DNA from: Heligmosomoides polygyrus polygyrus
Lineage: Eukaryota > Nematoda > Chromadorea > Rhabditida > Heligmosomidae
Length of the DNA: 64,000 nucleotides
Assembly (NCBI GenBank): GCA_947396885.1
Contig: OX377202.1
Coordinates: 10,230,001 to 10,294,000 of the forward strand
Direction: 5' to 3'
Part shown: piece by piece, positions 9,663 to 20,159 of the stretch
How positions within the stretch are numbered: the first letter of the stretch is position 1
Layout of the letters: each line of letters starts with the position of its first letter
Made by a program: the position numbers and the translations under genes
The notes under the pieces: generated by a model
The model's database searches: none
The model's input: only the letters and a program-made list of their open reading frames with translations
What the model was told of the DNA's origin: nothing

Positions 9663-10717
9663 ACAACCTGAATTCGTATTCCACACATGCAGTGGTTTTG
9701 GCCAAATAAAACATGTCTGATGTAGCATCACTCGCAAGTATTTTGCTGGAGCTGTTGTGGGCCTGACTGCGATAAACCATTAGGACACTCCAGTTGCTGC
9801 ATTTGTAGTTAGATCCCTCTTAAAATGAGCTCCTCAAGGGTGGAGCTCCTGTAAAAAGGGACCGGGACAGTGGCGTTGCAGCGTTGACTTCGACGTTTAA
9901 ATATCTGCTCGATTACTGTATGTTCGGTTCGAGCACAAACACCAAATGGAGTGTTACCTCGGCACGGGAGGTGACTAGGATACTGGTCTCATCCACATAA
10001 ATGCGACTAAGCGGCATTTCCCTCGTACTTCTTTTGAGGCTAGGCAGCTTGTCAGAAAAGTGGTTAGAATACAGTACAAACCACAATCTCCGAGAAGTGC
10101 CCCTGGAGGCCCTGGGGAGGGTCTTTCATCTCTTCCCTCCACCCCAGCTACAGTAACAGCGCTCATCCTTCGAGCGTCGGCAACTCCTCTGCCAAAGCCG
10201 ACAGTCACAGCGCGGCCTGGGTTGGTCGGCTGCAAAAAAGTGGGCGGTGTCGTGGGGAGCGGTCCCGCCTCTCCCCTGCACTCCGGCGGCGAATTTTTTT
10301 AGCATACTGTATCGCAGAAAAAGTGCACGCCCACGGTAGCCGATTAGCGCCTCACACACAGGGCTTACTGTATGAAGACATTGGGACATTCGCTAACAGA
10401 GATTGCTCAGAGAAGGAACGTCCTGCGGTACTAACTAATCCATATTCTTTTCCTGCTTTTTTCTCTCTCAGTTCAAACTAAAAGCCTCGACTGTTTTCGG
10501 CTTCTATGCTTAAATGATTGTAAAATTGATCAGGTTTTTGTTTTTGCTTTATGTGCCTTTAAAATTATAAAAATTTGCCCATCCTGTCGTTGAATGAAAA
10601 TGGAGTTGAACGCAGGAGCATTCAAATCACTAAAAAGGTGGAAACGCTCGGTAAGCGGAAGGTTCCATTGTCCCCTCTAGCTGACCTATAGTTAGATCTG
10701 ACACCACTCTCATAAAG
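9663..10717. other. unassigned; small GC-rich patch
   Basis: A GC-rich patch at about 10080-10290 has short open frames on both strands (plus strand reading PRSAPGGPGEGLSSLP). No domain is recognised, so it is not called as a gene. Confidence 0.35.
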
Positions 10718-10719
10718 TA

Positions 10720-11818
10720 TTAGGTCGTTGCATATGAAATGGCCGATTTTGACTGAAAAATGGGCAGATAATAACATTGCTTAGAAGCAATTTTTCAATC
10801 GAATTGAGCTCGATTGCAATTAGTACATATTTTCCAACGCGACAATCGCTTAGATATTCCATCTTTTTAAAAATCAGAACCAGGAGAATTAATAAAACAT
10901 AAGAAGTCATTTTCAACTTCATTGCTGAATTTTTTACCTTTCACATGACGATCTAAATGCTTGGAAAAATGACAGTGGCAGAGGACAGATCTGGTGAATA
11001 TGCTGGATGTGGCAGAGTTTCGCATCTCAACACATCCAGTTTCTGGAGAACAATTTTTGAAACGAGCGGACAAGCGTTGTCAAGTGGTAGGATTGGACCT
11101 CCTCGATTCACCAAAGCCGGCCGTTTTTCCATCAACTTCTGGTGCATCACATCAATTTCGGCGCCGTACTTCTCTGTTGTGATAGCCTCTCCAGTCTTCA
11201 AGAATTTGTAATGAACTATACCAGTCATTGTCCACCTACGGCCACCATGGTCTTCTTTGGAAGGAGGCTTGGTTTTCGGCATCTCCTTGGACCCTCATTC
11301 TGGTCCAGCCATTGTGCCGTGTGACCGTGTGACGACGATTGTCATAAAGGATCCATTTTTCGTCGCATATCACGATCTTGTGCAAAAAGATTGATCTTAG
11401 AGTGCGCACAACCTTAACAAAACACATGTGTCGTGGCGCTTCAGCATCTGCCCGGCGGTCAGTTCATGCGGGATCCATTCATCCAATTCCTTTACTTCTC
11501 CGATCGCAATGAAGTGGCGACTGATAGTGCTGCTGTCAACGACAAAATGCTGTGCAAGGTCTCTCACAGTTTGACGTGGATTCGCTTCCACCATGGCTTC
11601 GCGTTGATCGACGTTAAGGAGCGATGGCGGCCTACCTCGGTCTTCACCTTCGAGACTTTCATCTCCGGATCGAAACCTTTCAAAGATATACGGTAAGAAA
11701 GCGGGATTCTGCGCTTTAGAAACCATGTGCAGTGCCTAACACGGAAACATCCTTATCCACGAAAAGTCGACCAGAAATGGAGGTAGCAAAATCGACCATT
11801 TCATATGCAACGGCCTAA
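10720..11818 (-). mobile_element. mariner element, both termini intact, transposase broken
   Basis: A 1.1-kb mariner flanked by TA on both sides (10718-10719, 11819-11820). Terminal inverted repeats begin TTAGGTCGTTGCATATGAAA on the left and TTAGGCCGTTGCATATGAAA on the right. The minus strand encodes a transposase in three frames: the N-terminal helix-turn-helix region with FRSGDESLEGEDRGRPP (about 11690-11630), the first catalytic block VICDEKWILYDN (about 11360), and the second and third blocks LDNA and YSPDLSSA (about 11080-11000). At least two frameshifts inactivate it, but the ends look young and could be moved by a transposase supplied elsewhere. Confidence 0.9.
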
Positions 11819-11879
11819 TAGTATATGAATTATAAGTGCACCGTTACGCCTATCGACGTGCCTCGCACTAGCGCGATGT

Positions 11880-12610
11880 TACCGTACCATAGTCATCATC
11901 AATATCGATCACAATCACTTAACTCCCATCCCAATCGGTTAAATCTGAGAGAAAATAGATAATATCGATCAATATTGATTGCCTTCCCATATGCCGTTAA
12001 GGCCTCCCGCCGATAATATCGATTGATATTGATTGCTTTCCCTGCTGTAAAAGCCTTCCATCTGAATCCTCAGGAACGTTGGCGCGTTCGGCAGGTGTTC
12101 TCAGTCCTCAGGCACGTAGAAGGCGTCTGGGTATTTTCCGCTAATTTCGCATCTCTTAATTTGCGCCCCGTAATTTGCGACCCACCTCTATTTTCCTTTC
12201 CCTTTTTTTCACCGGTCGATAGCTCAAAGCGAATTATTATATAGTATGACATCAACTACCACTCGGCTTTAGGACCACTTGAGTGACATCCACAAAAAAT
12301 CGATAATTTGATCAATATCGATTGATGGACACTTCAAAGCGATATTCAAATTCGTGTTCAGCGACCTTGACTATCCAAGGCCGAGACGTGTTTAGCACGT
12401 CTTCTGAATCCCCAAGCATGTTGAGCGACATTCTGGTCCTCTTCTGAGTCCCCATGCATGTTGAGCGACGTGTTCGGCATGTCTTCTGAGCCCCCAGGCA
12501 CGTTGAAGGCGTCTGGGTATTTTCCGCTATTTTATGACTAATTTTCCCCCTATTTTATGACTGGTTTCGATCGATAGTGTGACTCACCGCATAGCGCGTT
12601 AGTATATAGT
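11880..12610 (-). repeat. degenerate repeat rich in ATCGATATTGAT and GGCGTCTGGGTATTTTC
   Basis: Several short blocks recur: ATATCGAT/TGATATTGATTG motifs (11900-12050, 12300-12325) and CAGGCACGT...GAAGGCGTCTGGGTATTTTCCGC (12105-12140 and 12495-12530). These are the reverse complement of the tandem units at 46500-47110 (AAAATACCCAGACGTCTTC). It appears to be a diverged inverted copy of the same family. No coding potential. Confidence 0.6.
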
Positions 12611-12835
12611 ATGATACTAAAATGCAGGGCACCATACCATCTCCAAATCTGCCGGTCTTGATACATGAAGCTATTTCCAAGGTGAACGAGGACTGAAAAC
12701 GCACTTGTCATGAATCAACAAAACCAACAAGCGTTGAGTGACAATCTGGTGTTGTGCTAGCTCAGCTTTTTTTCAGTGCGAGATGTTGTGCTTGCCGTCA
12801 ATGAAGAACAACTTTCAAAGTACTTTGCTGTGATA

Positions 12836-13140
12836 AAAGGATAAAGGACAAAGGACGGCGTTACTCAATCCCTTCTGGGATGCGCCACGCATTCTACTTC
12901 TACGGGATGCCGTGGAGGCGACTTCAATGCATATTTGGCCATACAATGACTTGCGGTGGCCAGCCGATGAACAAGTCAGCGCTCTATCCTTCCCAGAGAA
13001 GTCTGGTACCAATTCACCGACCCCGGAGGGATGGAAGGCTTGGTTGGCCTGGGCGGGAAATCCGAACCAGGAACCTGGTATCGGGTGCAGGCGACAGCCG
13101 GCGCCTCCTTCGACTGCGCTCCACGCTCCCGTTCGCGCCC
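12836..13140 (-). mobile_element. SINE-1 (tRNA-derived), full length
   Basis: The minus strand carries a tRNA-like head with A-box-like TAGCGCAGTCGGAGGAGG-type sequence and B-box-like GGTTCGGATTTCCCGC, a body of about 200 bp, and a 3' tail of TTTATCC-like repeats (GGATAAAGG on the plus strand). The head end directly abuts the SL1 copy at 13141. I could not find a convincing target duplication. Open frames inside it are fortuitous. Confidence 0.85.
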
Positions 13141-13162
13141 GGTTAAATTACCCAAGTTTGAG
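13141..13162 (+). other. SL1 spliced-leader copy upstream of an ORF
   Basis: The 22 nt match nematode SL1 at 21 of 22 positions, with an A for T at leader position 5. It is followed by CG and then ATG, the short leader-to-start spacing usual for trans-spliced nematode mRNAs. SL1 is normally added in RNA, so finding it in DNA before an ORF implies that a trans-spliced mRNA was reverse transcribed and integrated. It is not an SL RNA gene, because no GT splice donor follows. Confidence 0.8.
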
Positions 13163-13164
13163 CG

Positions 13165-13563
13165 ATGCTGGTTAGATCCTCTCGAATCCTTCTCTGTATT
13201 TTCCCGGTAATCCTCGCACCAGCAATTAGCAGTGACTCATCCACCAATTTTCTTACTAAACTTGTCGGCTCGTTCCGCGGTCCGAACGGGATCAACATCA
13301 CCCAATTCCTGCCGACGTTTCAAATGCCGGCTTGTATGAAACAGTGCCTGCCGGAACTAGATGGTCTGCTCATGACGATGTTGAAGAGTTCTATTATTAT
13401 TGGTATAAAAGCACTCATCCACAAATCTGTCTGTCTGTCTATGTGTCCGTCCGCGACGGAACGAGCGGACGATGCACGGGGTGATACGATAACGCCTCAA
13501 TATATAGGTTCGAACATCATGGATGTTCGAGTACCTGGTTACAAGACTATTTCGCTTAGATGA
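13165..13563 (+). CDS. candidate retrocopy of a secreted-protein mRNA
   Basis: A 133-codon ORF starts two bases after an SL1 copy. The N-terminus, RILLCIFPVILAPAIS, looks like a signal peptide. Codons up to about residue 78 look protein-like, including FQMPACMKQCLPELDGLL with a C-x3-C pair. From about 13410 the sequence changes character, with CTGTCTGTCTGTCTATG and other simple sequence, so the true coding part probably ends there and the rest may be UTR or unrelated DNA. An RTE 3' fragment follows at once. I do not recognise the family. It could be an expressed retrogene or a 3'-truncated pseudogene. Confidence 0.45.
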   Translation: MLVRSSRILLCIFPVILAPAISSDSSTNFLTKLVGSFRGPNGINITQFLPTFQMPACMKQCLPELDGLLMTMLKSSIIIGIKALIHKSVCLSMCPSATERADDARGDTITPQYIGSNIMDVRVPGYKTISLR

Positions 13564-14080
13564 AATCGTCTAAAATTAGGTGGGCCGGGCAAGTAATGCG
13601 TTTCGCAGATAACCGCTGACCAGAACCGTAGCCGGATTATGATGTCAAAGAAGCAGAAGGACGCCCGGCGAAGCGTTCGGTCGGATTTCTTCAAGAAAGC
13701 TCTAACAGTGCTTGTATTTTTTGCTTATTTAAGCTTTTATGGGTGATTCTTCATTACATTTATCTTAAATTACATTGCATTGTACATTACATTGATCAAA
13801 GCTTTAATCGCTCTATTAAGTAGCAGCTGGGTTCCTTTGTCCTTAGCTCCCCCCAAAGGACAAAAAGGTGTAGCACTGAGTTTTTGAAGACCCTCATTTA
13901 TGCGCTTCCGCAGAGGCAACAGACAATGGCAGGCAAAAAGGAAGAGACGCCAGATATGATGCTCTTCGTGCCTCTAGAGCGAAGGGGATCCATTGGAGCA
14001 CTTTGGCACGCGATTTGGATGAATGGAGACGGTGCTGGCACCCGACTGGTGATACGAGGGAATATCACGTGAATGTATTT
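13564..14080 (+). pseudogene. RTE-type LINE 3' coding fragment, interrupted
   Basis: The plus strand reads KIRWAGQVMRFAD near 13570 and GRPAKRSVGFLQ-like sequence to about 13712. It resumes near 13950 with RRGSIGALWHAI or, in another frame, IHWSTLARDLDEWRRCWHP. These are the C-terminal blocks of nematode RTE reverse transcriptases, better preserved at 19330-19610. About 170-240 bp of unrelated sequence separates the halves. Frameshifts and stops make it a pseudogene. Confidence 0.7.
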
Positions 14081-14099
14081 GGGATGTATTGCGCTTCCT

Positions 14100-14640
14100 A
14101 GAATGATTGACTAAAGGGACTGAATAAAACCGGCGTTTAATATTTTCATCCTTGATCCAACGGCATTCTGTTTCCGTTGAACGGTGTTCCTTTGCTTCCC
14201 CCGCATGGACAGGTGACACGTCGACTTTTCAACAGACTGTTTGACTTCTTCAGAAGCTTGCAAGAGGGTTCTGTCCCATTCTCCGACCACCCACATCGAA
14301 AAGCCAAACAGGCTTTAGTGATTGAAAACTGGAGCTTTTTGCCGACATGGCACTCGATTCATCAAGCACCTGACTCGGAGGGGTGTACTATTTTAATTGT
14401 GCGTTGTGTTCTCAAACCAAAAAAAAAAACGATCGATCCTACCCTCTAGTTTATGTTCAAAAAGCATTGCTGTTTTTTCATAAGGGGTCTGATGTAGCTG
14501 AACTTGTAAATTGTACGAATTTTGCTCAAGCCAAATAGTGCTTGCTTTAATACAAAAAATTATGCCCTTTTGAAGTGAAGATAATGTGGTTTGCGTCACC
14601 GCATTAAAGATGTCATCTTGGAGTTTTTGCGGCACTATTG
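14100..14640. other. unassigned sequence
   Basis: No gene or repeat family is recognised; short open frames only. Confidence 0.35.
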
Positions 14641-14900
14641 TAGTTTCATGACTCCGGGGGTCGAGGAGAGGTCGAAAAAAATCGCCCAAACTTCGCCCCA
14701 GGAGGGTTACTTGGGGTACTGACCACGAATCTGACATCCGTTTTCGAAATTTCGGCCGATTACGGTAGGGTTACCGTAGGTACGAGAGACTAACGATAAG
14801 GCTGCCAAGGTCATAATCATCGATTTTCCCAAATTTCGCCTAGGGAGAGATTATTTGGGGTGCTGATCACGAATCTGATTTCCGTTTTTCGTTATAAGCC
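14641..14900 (+). repeat. two tandem units of a ~144-bp repeat
   Basis: TTACTTGGGGTACTGACCAC with CGAATCTGACATCCGTTTTC at about 14706-14750 recurs at about 14850-14895 as TTATTTGGGGTGCTGATCAC with CGAATCTGATTTCCGTTTTT. The spacing is about 144 bp. The same CACGAATCTGA...CGTTTTCGAA core occurs in the tandem units at 46500-47110. Confidence 0.6.
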
Positions 14901-15047
14901 TCCGCTATGCTCTTTTTGAAATTGTAGCAAAGTTTTTAAAACCTTTAAAATGATTGCTCGGCTGTGCGGTGCAACCTGCGGCAGAATGCACGGTATCCTA
15001 AAAAAACGTGAGCGCAGTGTGAAACGTTACACTGTTTCTCCCAGTAA

Positions 15048-15207
15048 GGCCTGAGTTATACTCCCGCGGGAGCATCCGCGGAAGGGCGGGAATTGTGCCG
15101 AGACTCCTCACCTGGCCAATCGCCGCGCCTCGCCACGCCCGCCTCCGCCGTGCACCATTGGTCCGCGGACGTTCCGCGGATGCTCCCGCGGGAGTATAAC
15201 AGATGCC
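15048..15207. mobile_element. GC-rich fold-back MITE (CCCGCGGGAG ends)
   Basis: Ends GGCCTGAGTTATACTCCCGC and GCGGGAGTATAACAGATGCC are flanked by TAA (15045-15047, 15208-15210). A shorter relative of 1278-1592. Confidence 0.75.
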
Positions 15208-15210
15208 TAA

Positions 15211-15999
15211 AGACGCGATGTCGCCTCTCGGGCGCGAGGGCAGACATAACTCCAACGCCGCGCGAACCCCCCCCCCCCCCGGCGTCGCGCACGGTGCGCG
15301 ACGAAATTGGACGAGTTGTCGCGGTCCGACGCTTCCGACGGCTAGAAAAGTACGCTTCCTATAAGGACATGCGGCACACCTTTGCCTCATTTCAACGTTT
15401 CTTTGAGATGGTATATGTATATGAATGTGGTTTCAACAGGACGATCAGCGACAGTTTATACAGGAATCCTGGCCATGTGGATGGTTTCTAGCGTCAGTAT
15501 TTGCCATACAACTTCTTCGGTCAATTTTTACCCGTGATTATGGTTACACTACGGAAAAAGGTCACTATCACCCATTCTCGGGTCAAATGTCCTGCTGCAG
15601 ACTGTTGCCTACCACATTCTGTGGGATCTTAAGTTCCTTGCTAGAAATGTGCTCTGGGAGCTTAAACACTGAGAACATTTCGTGCTCCGCGGCTAACCAT
15701 GCGTCATCGAGTGCACGTCGCGTTTCAGCCCCGCGACGTCGCACGCGGCTAGTGCCAAAGCCTTTGCACACAACGGGTCGTTATCAGAATGTGCTCGAGT
15801 GATCACAGGAGTCAATTTGTGCACGACTAAAGCTTTTAGTAAGTACATGTGGCCTTTTGTGCATTCCTTTAAGTTGCCTCTCAGCGAATCGTTTCTGCAC
15901 TGTATCGTATCAGCAACGAAATGCACACAAACCCAGACACTTCACGCATACACATACACGTCCACATAATAATTACGATCCGATGTGTGCAAAAACTTT
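15211..15999. other. unassigned; contains a 14-C run
   Basis: A 14-C run lies at 15267-15280. No gene is recognised; overlapping open frames of about 130 codons on both strands show no known domain. Confidence 0.35.
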
Positions 16000-16078
16000 G
16001 TCGACACCGGGATTGAACCATGGAACCCACAAGGTGCGCCTGAGAGGCGACGCTGCTATCCACTGCGCCAACCGACCA
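16000..16078 (-). pseudogene. tRNA-like sequence, possibly a SINE head
   Basis: On the minus strand GGTCGGTTGGCGCAGTGGAT (D arm, A box) leads to GGTTCAATCCCGGTGTCGAC (T arm, B box). A 7-nt anticodon loop CTCTCAG would give anticodon CTC, but the outer anticodon-stem pairs do not form and the acceptor stem is imperfect. It is better read as a tRNA pseudogene or the head of another tRNA-derived SINE. Confidence 0.55.
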
Positions 16079-16759
16079 TATCCGGTAAGGTGGCAGCAAG
16101 GCGTGGTGAACTTCACGTTCACGTTCTTACACGCTTTTTTTTCGACCACAAAAGGGCATCGCGAAGAAATTAACGGCGGTTTTGCACTTATCATACGGAC
16201 CTTACATCCTGTAAAAATTGCATCGCAAAAGCTCACCGCAAGGCTGGAGACTCTCCTTGTGAGTATCGTCCTTACTTGCTTCTGGTGCATCACGCTCTTT
16301 TTCTGCTTTAGGTTTCATATTATCTTTGCATCTGTTCAGGGAAACCGCAGCACCCCATCTGAACGTAATGCACTTTTAAAACACTGAAATGTCATCTTTT
16401 AATTTTTTGTGATTTTGATTTCGAAATCTACGGCTCGGAAGACGTATGGAATGCTGGCTCTGGTCTACGTCTCATTTTAACTGCTTTGAAAAGAAAAATC
16501 TGCAATGACGAGCAGTACCGACGTGTACGATACGTCACGCACCTGTGGCCTTAAATGAGGAACTACCAAGACCTCCCTCTGGTGTTATGAAGGAGGAATT
16601 GGTCGGGCAAAAGCAGGGTTCGCATCGTTTGCAAGTAGTGCTAGCACGCGCATATTCTAGAAGCGATTTCTTCCGAGAATAATAAGCGAGGAAGTATAAT
16701 ATTACAACGGCTGGGAAAACGCGACCATGCGAGGTTTGTCGTTCTTGGGAGAGCGAATA
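16079..16759. other. unassigned sequence
   Basis: No gene is recognised. A plus-strand open frame (15857-16387) runs through the tRNA-like segment and is not credible. Confidence 0.35.
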
Positions 16760-16951
16760 TATCTTTTCTCAATGCCTAATTCTTTTCATTAATTCAATAA
16801 TTCTTTTCTCACTGCCCCCGCTTTGTTAAATCTGACCATTGAGTTGTTTTTTTCTCTTGTGTTTCTTAGTATTGTTCGTGCTCTACTAGAATCATTGAAT
16901 TGGCACGTCCGTATGGGTGTATTTATAATAAATAAATAAATAAATAAATAT
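16760..16951 (+). mobile_element. LINE 3' end with AATA-repeat tail
   Basis: Sequence rich in pyrimidines and stops ends with an (AATA)n microsatellite at about 16928-16951. Similar (AATA)n/(TTTA)n tails end the CR1-like fragments at 45100 and 49322. No reverse transcriptase block is visible, so the call rests on tail type. Confidence 0.4.
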
Positions 16952-16972
16952 ATCTCTAATTGGTGGTAGATA

Positions 16973-17214
16973 AAAATAAAGGATAAAGGACGATGTTATT
17001 CACGAGTTGAATGCGTGTTTGGCCATATAATGACTTGAGGTGGCCAGCCGATAAACAAATCAGCGCTTTATCCTTCCCAGACAAGTCTGGTACCAATTCA
17101 CCGACCCCGAAGGGATGAAAGGCTTGGTTGGTCTGGGTGGAAAAACCGAACCAGGAACCTGGTATCGGGTGCAGGCGACAGTCGGCGCCTCCTCCGACTG
17201 CGCTCCACGCGCCC
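16973..17214 (-). mobile_element. SINE-1 copy with internal deletion
   Basis: Flanked by the 8-bp duplication GGTAGATA (16965-16972 and 17215-17222). Head and tail are present, but about 50 bp containing the GGATGCGCCACGCATTC block is missing. Confidence 0.85.
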
Positions 17215-17299
17215 GGTAGATATCACTGGAATAAGTGCGAGGGGTGGAAACACTGGATTCGGTGTAAGTTTCATCCATAGCAGCAGTCGATACATGGGC

Positions 17300-17760
17300 G
17301 AAAGTGTGGATCACAGTGTCCCGGGATAGAGAGTCATCGTGCTGCCTTCGGAGTTGCCCTCGTGGCTCGATCGTTGGGGTCCTCGCCGTCGTCGTCGTCC
17401 TCGATGCCGCCGACCGCCGTCGTCGCCTCCTCGCATCTCCTCGATCGCTCCCCGCCTCGGCTCGCTGGAATCAATCGGATCAGAGAAGGCGAGGAAATCA
17501 CAGAACGTTCAGCTAGCTTCGCTTACACTGGAAAAAAGTAGGGACAATGCTTGCTATCTGCTTTTAGGTACCAAAGATTTTGGAGAGGCGTACCTGCAGA
17601 ATATATCAATCTTATTAGTTAGAGGATTGCAGTATTGCCTTGGAGACTGATTATCTCCGTCCTTTTCTGATTAAGAGCTGTCTAAGTTTGGCTTTCAATA
17701 AATCTTGGCATCGCGTAGTGGCTCTACAGATGAGTTTATCAGCTGTCGACCAAAATTGCC
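17300..17760. other. GC-rich patch, no gene called
   Basis: A GC-rich stretch with GTCGTCGTCGTCC words at 17380-17440. Open frames exist in two plus-strand phases and none shows a recognisable domain. Confidence 0.3.
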
Positions 17761-17976
17761 ATTATTTATTTATTTATTTATTTACTACATAGATAACCAT
17801 GCAAAAGAAAAGCAAGGCAAAACTAAACATAAGTTAAAGTAATTGCAACCAGGAAAAGACAAAACAGGCAACAAGAATCAACATGGTACGGTTGAAAGCT
17901 ATTAAGCTGCATCCTGAAGATATGGGTCAAGAAGTTTTTTTTATACTGGAAGTGGTTGAGGAATGTGGTATGATGT
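17761..17976 (-). mobile_element. probable LINE 3' end (TTTA tail)
   Basis: (TTTA)n at about 17763-17784 is followed by AT-rich sequence, as expected for the 3' end of a minus-strand LINE like those at 45100 and 49322. No coding block is visible. Confidence 0.35.
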
Positions 17977-17989
17977 ATTTTTTAGATAA

Positions 17990-18283
17990 AGGATAAAAGG
18001 ATAAAGGATGGCGTTACTCAATCCTCTTTGGGATGCGCCACGCATTCTACTTCTACGGGATGTCGTGGAGGCGATATGAATACATATTTGGCCATACAAT
18101 GACTTGCGGTGGCCAGCCGATGAACAAGTCAGCGCTTTATCCTTCTCAGACACGTCTGGTACCAATTCACCGATCCCGGAGGGATGGAAGGCTTGGTTGA
18201 CCTGGGCGGGAAATCTGAACCAGGAACCTGGTATCGGGTGCAGGCGACAGCCGGCGCCTCCTCCGACTGCGGTCCACGCGCCC
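17990..18283 (-). mobile_element. SINE-1, full length, with target duplication
   Basis: Flanked by ATTTTTTAGATAA at 17977-17989 and 18284-18296. Head, body and (TTTATCC)n-like tail are complete. The 13-bp duplication shows reverse-transcription-primed insertion, as expected of a SINE using a LINE's enzymes. Confidence 0.92.
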
Positions 18284-18299
18284 ATTTTTTAGATAACCT

Positions 18300-18929
18300 C
18301 AAAAATTCAAAGCCAGCACGGCAAGTGAAAAATTGAGACCTTATACTGCTTTTTGCTCTGGGAAACTTCCATTGACCACCCCATGTGTTCGATGAAGAAA
18401 AGGTATGAAGCACGTGAAGGTGAAGATGAGTTAATTTTTTTAGAATTTTAGAACTTTTTGAAATTTTTTATTTTAGTTTAACTTTTTAATTTAATTTTTA
18501 AATTATTTTTTAAAATTTCTTAATTTAGAATTAATTTTAGAACGGCTGGCGGGCCAGAGGGTTCGATTAATGTTTTCGTTTTTGTCGACAACCTTGAGCT
18601 CCTTTTCCATCCCACAGCAGCAGAAATAAAACTGTTTAAAGGAGTGAGTAAAATCTCGGCATTAATTGGCAGACGAAAGAGTGCAAATTTATTCTGGAGA
18701 GATGTTCTTCATGCCGTCGCTTGCTTGTTGCTTCAGACGTCTGTACTTTCTACCGCTGTCGTTGGTGGTACATGGTGGTCACAGAGATTTCACTCCTGCT
18801 CGTATAGACATGGCCAACGCTCCCATCGTTTTTCTATTAGGTTAGCAGGAAAGTTCTGGCGGCGTTTGGCGTTTCTTCGAAGACTCATTGAAGTAGGTCG
18901 AAAGAGCAATTCCAAAAGATATTTTGTTT
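18300..18929. other. AT-rich then unassigned sequence
   Basis: Strongly AT-rich at 18430-18545 with many AATTTTTTA words. No gene is recognised. Confidence 0.4.
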
Positions 18930-19620
18930 CAACGGACAGGTTTCTGATGCCCCATTCTCGCTCAACGGAAAAAACATCTCCGAATGCTCCAGCTATGTAT
19001 CTGGGTCTCGAAGTCAACTGGCCAACGACCTAGTACCAGAACTGAGCAGGAGAAACGAGCGGCTTGGGGAGCTTTCAGGAGCGTCGAAGAAGTCGCGAAG
19101 AAGACGACGAACGTCCGACTCCGTGCCCACCTATTCGACTCTACCGTTCTTCCTGCCCTAACATACGCCTCAGAGACCTGGGTTATACGAAAGCAGGATG
19201 AACACGCGATCAGCGTCGCGCAGCGTGGAATCGAGAGGACGATGCTCGGAGTGACACGACTCCGCAAGTGAGAGAAGGCCTCCGGGGTTCCGAGCTTCGC
19301 CGACGTTCGAAGATCAGAGACGCTGTCGCATGGGCCAAATCGTCAAAAATTAGGTGGGTCGGCCACGTAACGCGAACTGCAGACATCCGCTGGACGAGAG
19401 TCGTCACCGACTGGATTCCGCGAGATGTCAAGAGAACACCAGGACACCCACCAACGCGTTGGTCGGACTTCTTCGTGAAAGACCTGAAAGACTTCGTGAG
19501 CCTCGTGCATGGGAGTTCCATTGCAGCATTCTGGCACGCGACAGGGACAAATGGAGACGCTGCTGGCGCCCGCTCGAGCAAGTCGATGATCAACGGGACG
19601 ACAGGTGATACAGGTGATTT
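18930..19620 (+). pseudogene. RTE-type LINE, C-terminal reverse-transcriptase region
   Basis: The best-preserved RTE copy here. In order: NGKNISECSSYV (about 18960), KRAAWGAFRSVEEVAKKT, VLPALTYASETWVIRKQDEH, RTMLGVTRLRK, then after a stop and shift SKIRWVGHVTRTADIRWTR, DWIPRDVKRTPGHPPTRW and SDFFVKDL. This is the segment downstream of the catalytic core in nematode RTE reverse transcriptases; the core itself (YADD-type) is absent, so the copy is 5'-truncated, as usual for LINEs. Frame changes at about 19010, 19270 and 19520 inactivate it. Confidence 0.85.
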
Positions 19621-19629
19621 TGTTTCAAC

Positions 19630-19821
19630 TTCAACAGGTCGATCCACCTTCGAAACAGCCCGGCAATTCAACCATGTGCGGGAAGAACAGTGTTGGGGAA
19701 GGACGTGGAGCGGTGGTTCGATCATTTTCGTTCTGGAGATTTCAACCTTGAAGATGCACCCAGAAGCGGAAGACCTATAGCAATCCAGGACCACGATTTG
19801 AAGGCCTTCGTGGAAGGGCAC
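19630..19821 (+). pseudogene. mariner transposase N-terminal fragment
   Basis: The plus strand reads GKDVERWFDHFRSGDFNLED then APRSGRPIAIQDHDLKAFVE, the N-terminal helix-turn-helix region of mariner transposases. Homology ends close to an 11-G run at 19822-19832, and no catalytic domain follows. Confidence 0.8.
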
Positions 19822-20159
19822 GGGGGGGGGGGCGCGTACATTCACCCAAAGCCGCTGGCATATACCTCAAAAGCAACTGCATGGCTCATTCCTCAAGAGG
19901 TTACTCAGAACGAGACTTCCTTGACTGCCTAGCGTGCCGCCATGTAATCCCAACGGCTCAGCAGGCAAAAACCCGAGGTGTTCGTTCTCAGCTGCCCACC
20001 CTGCCACCCTAGCTAAGGCAGCGAGCCGGCGACTCTGCTCGGTCTCGCCTGGAATTCCATTCGAGCGCGCCGTTTTCACACACATGGACGTTATTTCAGA
20101 GGCGCTGTCTCCGTCGGCCGGAAAAAGCGCCGAATTCCGGTTTTGTCGGCGCAAAAATG

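Noticed and set aside
12880..13175. Overlapping plus-strand open frames of 87-88 codons at 12880-13146 and 12912-13175
   Set aside because: They lie inside SINE-1, and the same frames recur wherever the SINE does (22019, 33385, 46226). They reflect the repeat, not a gene.
16000..16078. Functional tRNA-Glu(CTC)
   Set aside because: A CTC anticodon can be drawn, but outer anticodon-stem and acceptor pairs fail.
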